Shown here in pieces: positions 27,478 to 36,142 of a stretch of DNA of 64,000 bases. The notes below the pieces were generated by a model that saw nothing but the letters and a program-made list of their open reading frames with translations, was not told the DNA's origin and searched no databases. Origin of the DNA: an uncultured Bacteroidota bacterium (GTDB lineage Bacteria; Bacteroidota; Bacteroidia; Chitinophagales; Chitinophagaceae); contig CAIJXT010000020.1 of the NCBI GenBank assembly GCA_903824665.1, positions 1 through 64,000 of the forward strand. Direction: 5' to 3'. Position numbers and translations under genes: made by a program. Numbering within the stretch: the first letter of the stretch is position 1; each line of letters starts with the position of its first letter.

Positions 27478-28014
27478 CTAGAACGGACTATCAAAAGCAG
27501 CCAGCGTACCAAACGACAAATCTCTTGCAGAGAGCACCGGTGCAGCCACACCCCAGTCAAACTCTATGCTATCGTACCGCAACCCCGTATCGTGCGCACT
27601 ATTGTACACCGACGATACAAGGTAGTAAGTCAGCGCATCATCCGTTAGTGCCTTAAAACCATGGGCAAAACCCTCCGGTATATAGCATGCTTTGTTGTTA
27701 CCCGCAGACAGTTCGTGCGCAAAATACTGTCCGTAAGTTGCAGAGCCCTTCCGTAGGTCCACGATCACATCAAGTATCGCACCCACCGGGCAAAAAACGA
27801 TCTTACTATGCTGGTGGGGCGGTAGCTGAAAGTGCATACCCCGTATCACATCCTTCTTCGAAAACGAGAAATAGCTTTCGCGAAGGGTAAACGATATACC
27901 TGCATCACCCAGCAGCGACTCGTGAAAACTCTTCACAAACTTGCCCCTGGCATCTTGCGAAGAAGGCATTTGTATCAGGCAGGCGCCTGCAAGTGGTATG
28001 GGTTCAATTTGCAT
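27478..28014 (-). CDS. dTDP-4-dehydrorhamnose 3,5-epimerase-like cupin (RfbC family)
   Basis: 178 residues. RmlC/RfbC hallmarks are visible: RESYFSFSKKDVIRGMHFQ with the probable catalytic H61, the cupin strand ILDVIVDLRKGSATYG, and YIPEGFAHGF. Because it follows rfbF and rfbG on the same strand, its substrate is more likely a CDP-4-keto-6-deoxyhexose than the dTDP sugar, epimerised at C3 and/or C5 for a surface polysaccharide. It lies about 103 bases after rfbG and is the last gene of the cluster. Confidence 0.8.
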   Translation of the reverse strand: MQIEPIPLAGACLIQMPSSQDARGKFVKSFHESLLGDAGISFTLRESYFSFSKKDVIRGMHFQLPPHQHSKIVFCPVGAILDVIVDLRKGSATYGQYFAHELSAGNNKACYIPEGFAHGFKALTDDALTYYLVSSVYNSAHDTGLRYDSIEFDWGVAAPVLSARDLSFGTLAAFDSPF

Positions 28015-28117
28015 GTTGTGAGTTTGCTGCCCGGCAGCCTTTCGTCATACTGGGTATTTTGTTTATGCGCGCTTCGGGCAGCGCAGGCTTTGAGCCTTCC
28101 TGCCAGGCTGCTACCGG

Positions 28118-29200
28118 TCAGAAGTAGTCAGCAATCTGGGCCATGCATTTTTCATGTGCTGGCCGGTGTCTGTCAGCATACCATGCTGCCGTCCACTGTA
28201 TCGCCGTACGGCCATCCATCATCGGCTGCCAGCCCAGGTCTGCCATTGCTTTGTTACTGTTCAGCAACAGCAGTTTTGCCTCATGCAGCGCACTACTGTC
28301 CGATACATCTTTATAATCACCCGCACCATAATGATCAATAAATATCTTTACAAGGTCCTCCACAGTCAGCATCTCATCCGGATTCGGTCCGAAGTTGTAA
28401 GCTGTGCTGTATCGCACCGGGTCCTCAGTCATTTTGGCACCCAGCAGCAGGTAGGCGCCCAGCGGCTCCAGCACATGTTGCCATGGCCTCACAGACTGCG
28501 GATTGCGCAGTCCCACCGTCTCCCCAAAGGAGATCGCCCGTACTATATCACATACTATGCGGTCGTCAGAGTAGTCGCCGCCACCTATTACATTGCCTGC
28601 ACGTGCAGCAGCAATCGAGGTCTTGTGCGTGTCATACTTGGCCGGGTTAAAGAAAGACCGGCGGTAAGAATCAATCACGATCTCTGCCGATGCCTTACTG
28701 GCCGAGTAAGGATCATACCCACCCAGCTTATCGTCTTCAGCAAAGGGCAGTCCCCGTTCAGGGTTATCATATACCTTGTCGGTAGTGATCATCACCCCCG
28801 TACAGGGCTGCTTCAGATTACGCATAGCGTCCAGCACATGTGCCGTTCCCTGCGCATTCACCATAAACGTATAAGAAGGCATATCGTACCCCCTGCGCAC
28901 CAGCGGCTGAGCTGCCAGGTGAAACACAAAATCGGGCTCAAAGCGCACCAGTTCAGTTTGCAGCTTCTGCTTGTCGCTTATGTCAGCTATCACCGAGCTG
29001 TAGCACAGCTTGTCGCCACCTATCTGGTTGTACAGATCATTACTCTTTTCAGGTGCCAGCGAGTAGCCCTTCACATTAGCCCCCAGCGAATGCAGTATCT
29101 GCAGCAGCCACGACCCCTTAAATCCCGTATGCCCGGTCAGAAACACACGCTTGCCATTGTATACCTGGCGCAGATAGGCTGCACTTACCACTTTTTCCAT
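28118..29200 (-). CDS. rfbG: CDP-glucose 4,6-dehydratase
   Basis: 360 residues from the ATG at 29200. It is an extended SDR: the NAD-binding motif is T22-G-H-T-G-F-K-G29 (FLTGHTGFKGSW) and the active-site Y165-x3-K169 is in PYSASKASAE. GHTGFKGSWL and YDNPERG are characteristic of CDP-glucose 4,6-dehydratases, which convert CDP-glucose to CDP-4-keto-6-deoxyglucose. The first codons overlap the end of rfbF by 16 bases, so translation is likely coupled. A longer N-terminal extension in frame would lie entirely inside rfbF and is not supported. Confidence 0.93.
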   Translation of the reverse strand: MEKVVSAAYLRQVYNGKRVFLTGHTGFKGSWLLQILHSLGANVKGYSLAPEKSNDLYNQIGGDKLCYSSVIADISDKQKLQTELVRFEPDFVFHLAAQPLVRRGYDMPSYTFMVNAQGTAHVLDAMRNLKQPCTGVMITTDKVYDNPERGLPFAEDDKLGGYDPYSASKASAEIVIDSYRRSFFNPAKYDTHKTSIAAARAGNVIGGGDYSDDRIVCDIVRAISFGETVGLRNPQSVRPWQHVLEPLGAYLLLGAKMTEDPVRYSTAYNFGPNPDEMLTVEDLVKIFIDHYGAGDYKDVSDSSALHEAKLLLLNSNKAMADLGWQPMMDGRTAIQWTAAWYADRHRPAHEKCMAQIADYF

Positions 29201-29958
29201 AACGGTCCGGTTTCCCACATTTGTTCCAGTTCTTCCTTGTCGCGCAGAGTATCCATGCACTTCCAGAATCCGTGGTGTTTGTATGCTGCTATTTGTTTGT
29301 CATGTGCCAGATCATTCATCGGCTGCCGCTCCCACATGATGTCGTCAGCGTCGTCGTGCAGATATTCGGCAATACCCGGCTCTATCACAAAGAAGCCCCC
29401 GTTGATCCACGTACCAGAGTCTTCTGGCTTCTCTTCAAAGCTGTCTATGGTGCCGTTGTCCTCCATTTTGATTACCCCAAAACGGCTGGTAGCCTGTATC
29501 GCGGTCATCGTGCATATCTTGCCAGTGCTTCGGTGAAACTTCAGTACCTCGTCTAGGTCCACGTCGCATACACCGTCGCCATAGGTAAGCATAAAAGTCT
29601 CATTGCCGGTATAGGGCAATACACGCTTCAGCCTGCCAGCGGTCATTGTATCAAGCCCGGTATCTATAAGCGAGATCTTGAAAGGCTCTGCCGAGTTACG
29701 GTGCACCTCCAGAGAGTTGTTTGCGAGATCCACGGTGATGTCTGCAGTATGCAGAAAGTAGTTGGCAAAATACTCCTTGATCATGTGCGCTTTATAGCCC
29801 AGACATACTATAAACTCGGTATGACCGAATGCAGCGTATATCTTCATTATGTGCCACAAAATAGGTTTGCCGCCTATCTCTATCATCGGCTTAGGGCGCA
29901 GCGACGACTCTTCCGAAATACGGGTTCCTCTGCCACCCGCAAAAATGACTACTTTCAT
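29185..29958 (-). CDS. rfbF: Glucose-1-phosphate cytidylyltransferase
   Basis: 257 residues. The nucleotidyltransferase signature FAGGRGTRISEES with LRPKPMIEIGGKPI opens the protein; TYGDGVCDVDL carries a metal-binding Asp. The enzyme makes CDP-glucose from CTP and glucose-1-phosphate, the first step of CDP-deoxysugar synthesis. It is the first gene of rfbF-rfbG-epimerase. A TATATTTG box ends five bases before the ATG, so the transcript may be leaderless. The aminating enzyme RfbH of the 3,6-dideoxyhexose route is not in this cluster. Confidence 0.94.
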   Translation of the reverse strand: MKVVIFAGGRGTRISEESSLRPKPMIEIGGKPILWHIMKIYAAFGHTEFIVCLGYKAHMIKEYFANYFLHTADITVDLANNSLEVHRNSAEPFKISLIDTGLDTMTAGRLKRVLPYTGNETFMLTYGDGVCDVDLDEVLKFHRSTGKICTMTAIQATSRFGVIKMEDNGTIDSFEEKPEDSGTWINGGFFVIEPGIAEYLHDDADDIMWERQPMNDLAHDKQIAAYKHHGFWKCMDTLRDKEELEQMWETGPLWKKW

Positions 29959-29963
29959 GGCAA

Positions 29964-29971
29964 CAAATATA
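29964..29971 (-). promoter_or_regulatory. -7 box 5 nt before the rfbF ATG
   Basis: The minus strand reads TATATTTG, then TTGCC, then the rfbF ATG at 29958. Confidence 0.6.
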
Positions 29972-30194
29972 AAAGATATTGCGAAAAGGAACGACCCAAT
30001 AATTTTGCCTGCCAGAGTCGGTCTGTTATTTTAACAGAAATACAATAACTGCTGCAAGTCTGAGACCACCACCTCCGCAGACAGAAATACCTGATCCGGC
30101 CATTCAGAATTTACAGGTACATACGCGTATTATTCTGGGTGCAAAACTCCTGTTTGCCGGATTGAAAATAATTTGGATACTTCATCGGTTTAAT

Positions 30195-30202
30195 TAAATT
30201 TG
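30195..30202 (+). promoter_or_regulatory. -7 promoter box of the DUF3276 gene
   Basis: TAAATTTG at 30195-30202. Its last base is the first base of an in-frame GTG, so that codon cannot be the start; the GTG at 30232 is used instead. Confidence 0.6.
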
Positions 30203-30231
30203 TGTCCGAATCATCACTAAAACACAGCATT

Positions 30232-30660
30232 GTGGCGTACGAAAACAAAAATTTTGAAGATAACAGGAGCGATAGCCGTAACGAAAGTTTATACAGCAAA
30301 CGTATAAAAGCAGGAAAAAGAAGAACCTATTTTTTCGATGTACGGGCCACACGCGGTAATGATTACTTTATCACCATCACCGAAAGTAAGAAGCGTTTTG
30401 ATGATAATGGGTACGATCGCCACAAAATGTTTTTGTATAAGGAAGATTTCAATAAGTTTCTTGCCGGTCTTACCGAAACCATTAACTACGTAAAGACCGA
30501 CCTCATGCCCAACTTTGATTTCGATGCATTCAATCATGATCAGGAAAACGAAGAAGGCGCTGTTCAGATGGTTGCAAATATCACCGAAGAGATGCCCGTT
30601 TCAGCAGCTATAGCTGCCGCCGCAGACGACAGTGCAGGTGTAGAAGAGTGGAAAATGTAA
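30232..30660 (+). CDS. PUR-domain DNA/RNA-binding protein (DUF3276)
   Basis: 142 residues. The segment YSKRIKAGKRRTYFFDVRATRG, split over residues 22-43, is the core of the Bacteroidota DUF3276/PUR-alpha-like family, followed by DYFITITESKKRF and KMFLYKEDFNKFLAGL. The family binds single-stranded nucleic acid. The tail is acidic. The start is a GTG giving the usual MAYEN beginning; an upstream GTG overlaps the promoter box. A terminator follows 25 bases after the stop codon. Confidence 0.88.
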   Translation: MAYENKNFEDNRSDSRNESLYSKRIKAGKRRTYFFDVRATRGNDYFITITESKKRFDDNGYDRHKMFLYKEDFNKFLAGLTETINYVKTDLMPNFDFDAFNHDQENEEGAVQMVANITEEMPVSAAIAAAADDSAGVEEWKM

Positions 30661-30685
30661 AATCTATCAGATTCAATACATAGAA

Positions 30686-30716
30686 AACCTTCACACTACT
30701 TGTGGAGGTTTTTTTT
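30686..30716 (+). terminator. Terminator after the DUF3276 gene
   Basis: A 10-bp stem (30686-30695 with 30701-30710, one G-T pair), 5-base loop, followed by six T. It also lies 11 bases beyond the 3' end of the convergent glycosyltransferase gene, for which its T-tract is poor. Confidence 0.85.
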
Positions 30717-30727
30717 ATGTGTCACCG

Positions 30728-31951
30728 CTATCTTGTCAGTTTCATTTTCATATGGCGGGCAAAAGCCAGCAACCGGGAAAAAGTAATACCAGACATAGAG
30801 AGTTTTATGTCTGCTGCATTTACACCTTCTGTTATGCCACACGCTATCGCCCCGTAATACCTGTCCATGCACACCTGCATACTGAATGCTGATTCTGCAA
30901 GGCTACGTGCAGCGGCTTCCCGCACTGGCACAGGTACCTTCGCCACCTGCTTTATCTTATATACTGCATCTGCAATATCACCCACAGCAAACACTCCCAG
31001 GCAGTCTTTCGCCAATTCGTGATGTTCGTAGTCTTCGATACCACTGACCCTTGTACCCACAAAGCCACAGCCAGCAGCCAGCGCTTCCATCATCACCAGC
31101 GGTGTACCTTCAAAGTTGGACGTAAGCAATAGCACATCAGACTTGTTCAATAGCTGCTGCACCTGCTCCGCCGTCTGCCATCCATGAAAAGTCACGAATT
31201 CACCCACGCCTCGCGCTGCAAACTTGCCGGTAAACTCCACTCTCGATGGCTCATCATTACCCGCAATATCCAGCCGGAACGCAAAAGCTCCTTCATGTAA
31301 TTGCGTACAGATTGCTACAAGATCATGAGCACGCTTCTGGTGGTCGTTAAACCTGCCTACAAACACCAGCCTTGTAAATGCTTCATTTGCTTGATGTGGT
31401 ACAAACTGGTGCAGGTGTATACCGCATGGTATTGCAAACACCCTCGCGGCATCGTAGCTGCTGCATTGCTCTTCAAAAACACGCTTCACCCTTTCAGATA
31501 CGGCCACACAAACCGACATTTGGTTGCGATACTGTTTGCCTATTTCATAGTAGTATTTGTCGTCGCAGTGCAGCACACCCACCATCGGATGGGTGTGGGC
31601 AACATTGGCCGCACCTTTCCATACCGCACTATCGTCAGACACGATCACAGGCGTTCCTGCAGGCACATTAGCCGAAATCAGCTTGCTGTAAAGCATTGCC
31701 CTGTAGTCCTCAACACCAAATTCGAATTCATAACCCACAATGCAGCACACAACCCTGATACTCTTATGAGCATTGCGCACCAGCGACACCATAGTCTCCC
31801 TGCCGCCTGAACTGTAGAATTCCTTCGATGGCTCTACAGTCACAAACCATGTTTCGAAACCGTCCTGCGCAGCTAGAGCAGCGGCATCAACCATCCACCG
31901 TGTTACACCTCCCCTATGGTACGGATGACATAGGAACGCAATTCTTTTCAT
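30728..31951 (-). CDS. Glycosyltransferase family 4-like protein
   Basis: 407 residues from the ATG at 31951 (MKRIAFLCHPYHRGGVTRW); an ATG three codons upstream is possible. It has a GT-B layout: an N-terminal GG-containing acceptor domain, then RLVFVGRFNDHQKRAHDL and the donor-binding block SNFEGTPLVMMEALAAGCG with the E-x7-E motif of GT4 enzymes. It probably transfers a sugar in polysaccharide or lipid-linked glycan assembly at the cytoplasmic face. The CDP-sugar cluster is close by but on a separate transcript. Acceptor and donor are unknown. Confidence 0.82.
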   Translation of the reverse strand: MKRIAFLCHPYHRGGVTRWMVDAAALAAQDGFETWFVTVEPSKEFYSSGGRETMVSLVRNAHKSIRVVCCIVGYEFEFGVEDYRAMLYSKLISANVPAGTPVIVSDDSAVWKGAANVAHTHPMVGVLHCDDKYYYEIGKQYRNQMSVCVAVSERVKRVFEEQCSSYDAARVFAIPCGIHLHQFVPHQANEAFTRLVFVGRFNDHQKRAHDLVAICTQLHEGAFAFRLDIAGNDEPSRVEFTGKFAARGVGEFVTFHGWQTAEQVQQLLNKSDVLLLTSNFEGTPLVMMEALAAGCGFVGTRVSGIEDYEHHELAKDCLGVFAVGDIADAVYKIKQVAKVPVPVREAAARSLAESAFSMQVCMDRYYGAIACGITEGVNAADIKLSMSGITFSRLLAFARHMKMKLTR

Positions 31952-31988
31952 ATCGGCCATAAGCTGGGCAGTCACCAAAGACAGCCGG

Positions 31989-31996
31989 CAAATTTA
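31989..31996 (-). promoter_or_regulatory. -7 promoter box of the glycosyltransferase gene
   Basis: The minus strand reads TAAATTTG, with a TTG (32019-32021) 22 bases upstream, a usable Bacteroidota promoter. Confidence 0.55.
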
Positions 31997-32057
31997 AGTT
32001 TTAAATGAATTTGTGGTACAACATTTAATTGACCACACAAAAAGCGTTACCTATACG

Positions 32058-32065
32058 TACATTTG
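32058..32065 (+). promoter_or_regulatory. -7 promoter box of glnS
   Basis: TACATTTG, 19 bases before the ATG at 32085. Confidence 0.55.
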
Positions 32066-32084
32066 CACCCATATTGATGTTGTC

Positions 32085-33752
32085 ATGAGCGAAGAAAGAT
32101 CACTTAACTTCCTGGAGGAAATAATAGAACAAGACATAGCCGCAGGCACCCATAATGGCCGGGTTCATACCCGTTTCCCTCCAGAACCCAATGGATATCT
32201 GCATATAGGACATGCCACCTCTATTTGCCTCAACTTCGGCCTGGCTAAGAAATACAATGGCAAATGCAACCTCAGGTTTGATGACACCAACCCCACTACC
32301 GAGGAAACCGAATATGTCGAGAACATAAAAAACGACATCAAATGGCTTGGGTTTCAGTGGGACAATGAGTTTTATGCTTCAGACTACTTCGACAAACTAT
32401 ATGAATTTGCCACCCTGCTGATCAGCAAAGGACTTGCCTATGTCGACGATAGCACTGCCGAAGAAATAGCTGCCACAAAAGGTTCTACCACTACACCCGG
32501 CACCAATAGCCCCTATCGCAGCCGCACCATTGAGGAGAATCTTCATCTTTTCACAGAGATGCGTGCTGGTAAATACAAGGATGGCGAAAAAACACTGCGT
32601 GCAAAAGTCGATATGGCACACCCCAATCTGCTACTACGCGACCCCCTGATGTATCGCATCAAACACGAACATCACCACCGTACCGGCAACAAATGGTGCA
32701 TCTACCCCATGTACGATTTCGCACATGGACAAAGTGACAGCATTGAGGAAATCACTCACTCTATCTGTACACTGGAGTTCATACATCACCGGCCATTATA
32801 CAACTGGTTTATAGAGCAGCTTGGGATTTTCCCGTCACGCCAGTACGAATTTGCCCGTCGCAATCTTACCTACACGGTGATGAGCAAGCGTAAACTACTG
32901 CAACTTGTGAATGAAAAACACGTAACCGGCTGGGACGACCCACGCATGCCCACAATCAGCGGAATGAGGCGCCGAGGTTATCCACCGGAGGCATTGCGCA
33001 CCTTCAGCGATACCATAGGCATCGCGAAACGTGAAAATATAGTAGACATAGGCATGCTTGAGTTTTGCGTACGCGAACAGCTCAATAAAAAGGCCAACAG
33101 GGTAATGGCAGTTCTTGATCCGGTCAGGCTGATTGTTACCAATTATCCCGAGGGCGTTACCGAGGTATTCCATGCCGAAAACAACCCAGAGGATCAGTCA
33201 GCGGGCACCCGCGAGGTACCATTTAGCCGAGAGCTGTGGATTGAGCGCGAAGACTTTATGGAAGAAGCTCCGAAAAAATTCTTCCGCCTTGCACCCGGCA
33301 ACAAGGTGCGGCTGAAAAACGCGTATATCGTTACATGCGACGGATGTGTAAAAGACGAATCCGGGACTATAACAGAGATTCATTGTACCTATTTGCCTGA
33401 AAGCAAAAGTGGTAATGATACCAGTGGCCTTACCGTAAAAGGCACCATTCATTGGGTAAGTATTCAGCATGCAAAAACGGCTGAAGTACGCCTATACGAC
33501 CGCTTGTTCCGGGTAGAGGATCCTTCAAACGAAGACGGAGATTTCAAAGACTATATTAATCCTGATTCTGTTCAAACTCTCCCTTCGGTATTCATAGAGC
33601 CTGCGATGGCAAAAACAATGCCTGGCCAAAGCGTGCAGTTCATGCGTAAGGGATATTTCTGTGCCGACACAGACAGTACCCCGGACCGGCTCATTTTCAA
33701 CAGAACGGTAACACTGAAAGATGCATGGGCTAAGGAACAAAAAAGGAATTAG
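32085..33752 (+). CDS. glnS: Glutaminyl-tRNA synthetase
   Basis: 555 residues, class I synthetase that charges tRNA-Gln. The HIGH motif is residues 40-43 ([14 protein letters not shown]) and the KMSKS counterpart is in [24 protein letters not shown] and the anticodon-binding beta-barrels at the C-terminus are as in bacterial GlnRS, so this organism does not depend solely on the transamidation route for Gln-tRNA. The ATG at 32085 is chosen because the promoter box lies at 32058-32065 and the N-terminus [14 protein letters not shown] is the usual one. Confidence 0.96.
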   Translation: MSEERSLNFLEEIIEQDIAAGTHNGRVHTRFPPEPNGYLHIGHATSICLNFGLAKKYNGKCNLRFDDTNPTTEETEYVENIKNDIKWLGFQWDNEFYASDYFDKLYEFATLLISKGLAYVDDSTAEEIAATKGSTTTPGTNSPYRSRTIEENLHLFTEMRAGKYKDGEKTLRAKVDMAHPNLLLRDPLMYRIKHEHHHRTGNKWCIYPMYDFAHGQSDSIEEITHSICTLEFIHHRPLYNWFIEQLGIFPSRQYEFARRNLTYTVMSKRKLLQLVNEKHVTGWDDPRMPTISGMRRRGYPPEALRTFSDTIGIAKRENIVDIGMLEFCVREQLNKKANRVMAVLDPVRLIVTNYPEGVTEVFHAENNPEDQSAGTREVPFSRELWIEREDFMEEAPKKFFRLAPGNKVRLKNAYIVTCDGCVKDESGTITEIHCTYLPESKSGNDTSGLTVKGTIHWVSIQHAKTAEVRLYDRLFRVEDPSNEDGDFKDYINPDSVQTLPSVFIEPAMAKTMPGQSVQFMRKGYFCADTDSTPDRLIFNRTVTLKDAWAKEQKRN

Positions 33753-33786
33753 TGCAGTGCATCGGCAAACATCGATTTCTGTGAGT

Positions 33787-34248
33787 TTATGCAATTGCTT
33801 TGAAAATCCGTTCATCGAGCCTGACTGGTTTTTCGACTACTATTTTCATTTTGCAAAACAACTCATGCCTTGGATTGATCAGGTAGTTGCATTCGTCTGT
33901 CATGACCACCGACGGGACCGGCAACGCAAGATGTTCTCCTGATTTAATAAATTCATCTCCAATTGCCTTTAGAAAATCCGGCGCAGGACAGGTATACCAA
34001 TTTTCCGGCAATGAGTGCGGAGTAATTGCAGGTGCAATACTATCGGGAATAGCAATAGTCGCCATGCAATAGTTCTTTGGTGGCAGCCTGCCGAAATGCA
34101 CCACAGACTCCAACAAAGCCAGCGAAGGCGATTGGGCTGTATACAGCATGTAAACATCCCGGCTATTCCATCTGCCGCCATACATTGCCGCGCCTTTTCC
34201 TGAAAGATCGCTGATATACCTGCAATCGCTTATTCTGTATACTGTCAT
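33787..34248 (-). CDS. RES-domain toxin
   Basis: 153 residues. RES toxins of the Xre/RES type degrade cellular NAD+. The name-giving residues appear intact as R26 (YGGRWNS), E47 (LALLESVVHFG) and S113 (LPVPSVVMTDECNYLINP). The start codon overlaps the antitoxin stop codon as TAATG, so translation is coupled and the antitoxin is made first. No frameshift or missing residue is seen, so the toxin should be active. Confidence 0.9.
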   Translation of the reverse strand: MTVYRISDCRYISDLSGKGAAMYGGRWNSRDVYMLYTAQSPSLALLESVVHFGRLPPKNYCMATIAIPDSIAPAITPHSLPENWYTCPAPDFLKAIGDEFIKSGEHLALPVPSVVMTDECNYLINPRHELFCKMKIVVEKPVRLDERIFKAIA

Positions 34249-34799
34249 TACGCAAACACTCCGTATTGAATTCTGCCCAGTTCTTCCATTATCATACCAA
34301 TCCCCAGTGAAGTATCAAGAAACTCTTTGGGCTTTTTATTACCAAATGGCAACAACGAAGTACTCATCCATTGCCTGAAATCAATTAGTGTACCAAATAC
34401 CTCTTCTCCCCTTGTATAAAGCCTTGCCAATTCAATCATTCTTTCTGATTGCTCCTGAGATAGTTTTTGACCCGGGCCATAACGTCTGAGCGTTCTGTCT
34501 GATGTATGAACTATTGAGGCCATTTCGGTGAGCGATATGTCGGCAACGCTCATCATAGTATCCATAACTCGCCTGGGTATACCTGACCTTATGATGTCAA
34601 TGAAATCATTTTCGTTGCATACTGCTTCAAACTCCTTCCTGCCAGCCATCCCCATGATTCCTAAAGTACGGGAAGCTGCAGTTGCGGGTACTGAAACATA
34701 ATGCGACACTGGCTCAGCGACATCAGATGCATGCACCCCGGCATCGGTGTTGTATTTCCCGGCGTTAGATTTTAGACTTGTCTTTTTCCGGATTTTCAT
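34248..34799 (-). CDS. Xre/ParS/MbcA-type antitoxin (DUF2384)
   Basis: 183 residues. The centre is a helix-turn-helix of the Xre kind (ISLTEMASIVHTSDRTLRR). The C-terminal part (EEVFGTLIDFRQWMSTSL, then SLGIGMIMEELGRIQYGVFA) is the DUF2384 toxin-binding domain. It neutralises the RES toxin encoded directly downstream and probably represses its own promoter. The promoter region carries two direct repeats 21 bp apart around the -7 box. The N-terminal 50 residues are low in conserved features. Confidence 0.9.
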   Translation of the reverse strand: MKIRKKTSLKSNAGKYNTDAGVHASDVAEPVSHYVSVPATAASRTLGIMGMAGRKEFEAVCNENDFIDIIRSGIPRRVMDTMMSVADISLTEMASIVHTSDRTLRRYGPGQKLSQEQSERMIELARLYTRGEEVFGTLIDFRQWMSTSLLPFGNKKPKEFLDTSLGIGMIMEELGRIQYGVFA

Positions 34800-34806
34800 A
34801 TTATGC

Positions 34807-34835
34807 CATTTGTCCCAAAATTACGGACATTTGTC
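34807..34835 (-). promoter_or_regulatory. Promoter and putative operator of the Xre/RES operon
   Basis: The minus strand has TAATTTTG (34823-34816), a TAnnTTTG match, 16 bases before the ATG. The plus strand shows the 8-base direct repeat CATTTGTC at 34807-34814 and 34828-34835, exactly 21 bp apart, on either side of the -7 box. The second copy is part of a GACA-TT-TGTC dyad (34826-34835). Confidence 0.6.
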
Positions 34836-34855
34836 TGAAACAGGAAATTTTTTTA

Positions 34856-35236
34856 TTATTTTGCTGCTATCATACTTATTTCAACATTAACGCCTCTCGG
34901 CAGGCCAGCTACTTGTACAGTTTCACGTGCGGGTGCATCCGTTTCAAAGTATCGGGCGTATACTTCATTAACCAACCCAAACTGTCCCATATCCATTAGA
35001 AAAATAGATGTTTTCACAACATTACTAAAGTTCATCCCAGCTGCATCCAGTATAGCCAACAGGTTTTTCATAACCTGAGTGGTTTCAGCCTCAATATTTC
35101 CGTCAACCAGTGTTCCGTTAACGGGGTCCAGAGCAATTTGCCCTGAAATAAACAGCATTTCGCCGCAAAGTACAGCCTGATTGTACGGCCCAATTGGCGC
35201 CGGTGCATTATTTGTTCTGATGATTTTCTTTTCCAT
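34856..35236 (-). CDS. ridA: RidA family reactive-intermediate deaminase
   Basis: 126 residues. RidA hydrolyses enamine/imine intermediates such as 2-aminoacrylate released by PLP enzymes. The family features IGPYNQAVLCGEMLFISGQIALDP, split over residues 15-38, and the key R104 in APARETVQVAGLPRGVNVEI are intact. It is a short cytoplasmic protein expected to form trimers. Its promoter faces that of tsaB, and its -7 box ends 5 nt before the ATG. Confidence 0.93.
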   Translation of the reverse strand: MEKKIIRTNNAPAPIGPYNQAVLCGEMLFISGQIALDPVNGTLVDGNIEAETTQVMKNLLAILDAAGMNFSNVVKTSIFLMDMGQFGLVNEVYARYFETDAPARETVQVAGLPRGVNVEISMIAAK

Positions 35237-35241
35237 AACTG

Positions 35242-35249
35242 CAAATGTA
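35242..35249 (-). promoter_or_regulatory. -7 box 5 nt before the ridA ATG
   Basis: The minus strand reads TACATTTG, then CAGTT, then ATG. A TTG lies 22 bases upstream (35274-35272). Confidence 0.65.
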
Positions 35250-35259
35250 ATACCGGATG

Positions 35260-35267
35260 TACATTTG
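35260..35267 (+). promoter_or_regulatory. -7 promoter box of tsaB
   Basis: TACATTTG 11 bases before the tsaB ATG, back to back with the identical box of the divergent ridA gene 10 bases away. Confidence 0.6.
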
Positions 35268-35278
35268 CAGACAATTTT

Positions 35279-35947
35279 ATGATCTACCTCTTACATATTG
35301 ACACGTCAGCGGACGTATGTGGTATAGCTATCAGCGGTGATGGTGTGTTGCTCTGCAGTGCCAGCAATAGCGAACCCAGAAACCATGCAGCAGTAATCAA
35401 TCAACTAATAGACCGCTTACTGGGTGAGATACATTTGTCTTTGCAGCAACTATCCGGCGTAGTAGTATGTGCCGGTCCGGGGTCATATACCGGCCTCAGA
35501 ATAGCAATGGCCTCGGCAAAAGGGATTTGTTTTGCAGCAGACATGCCACTAATTATAGACAACAAACTGGAATTATTAGCGACCAGTTTTCAAATTCCCG
35601 ATGGCATCGAAACAGTCAATATTGCGACTATATTAATTGCAAGAGAACAAGAATATTTCATCGGCATCTACAACTATAAAGGCGATTGCGTTATGCCTCC
35701 CCACCACATTCCAGAGGTGCAATTAGCTGATTTACTACAAGAAAAGGAAAAATTACATATTGTATCCAATGCGCCAATGGAAGTTTTTTATAAACTAAAA
35801 GTTAATTTTTTATCGTTTTCTGCAAATATTACAATTGACTATCAATCCTGGGTTGCAAATGCCTATGAAAAGTATAAATGTCAAACATTTGTAAATCTAA
35901 GTAGTGCCACCCCCCTCTACTTGAAACAAGTTTACACACATAAGTAG
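35279..35947 (+). CDS. tsaB: tRNA threonylcarbamoyladenosine complex subunit TsaB
   Basis: 222 residues. TsaB is the dimerisation subunit that with TsaD and TsaE makes t6A37 in ANN-decoding tRNAs. The N-terminal ASKHA strand HIDTSADVCGIAI and the block VVCAGPGSYTGLRIAMASAKG, split over two positions, are typical. The length is normal. The last third is unusually AT-rich compared with neighbouring genes. It is divergent from ridA, with two -7 boxes between them. Confidence 0.9.
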   Translation: MIYLLHIDTSADVCGIAISGDGVLLCSASNSEPRNHAAVINQLIDRLLGEIHLSLQQLSGVVVCAGPGSYTGLRIAMASAKGICFAADMPLIIDNKLELLATSFQIPDGIETVNIATILIAREQEYFIGIYNYKGDCVMPPHHIPEVQLADLLQEKEKLHIVSNAPMEVFYKLKVNFLSFSANITIDYQSWVANAYEKYKCQTFVNLSSATPLYLKQVYTHK

Positions 35948-36054
35948 CTACATTTCAATCAGTTAAACTGATTTCACGCATTTTGCGGCAAACACTTTAA
36001 CTCAATGTTAACTTTTTTATTAAATAATCTGCACTTCATATCGCTTTTAATACG

Positions 36055-36062
36055 TATGTTTG
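36055..36062 (+). promoter_or_regulatory. -7 promoter box of the ArsR-type gene
   Basis: TATGTTTG, a TAnnTTTG match. The leader would be about 75 nt, longer than at most genes here, and very AT-rich. Confidence 0.5.
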
Positions 36063-36142
36063 CACAATATTCATATTGATTATATCATTTGGGTAGAGTA
36101 AAAATAATTTTTTTAATCAATTAACATTGTAAATTTAATTTA

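Noticed and set aside
28154-29536. 460-codon open frame on the plus strand
   Set aside because: It is antisense to rfbG and rfbF, both clearly recognisable enzymes; the translated product is Arg/His/Cys-rich with no domain.
36063-36142. Riboswitch in the leader of the ArsR-type gene
   Set aside because: The leader is long for this window but is AT-rich without stable stems matching a known riboswitch class.
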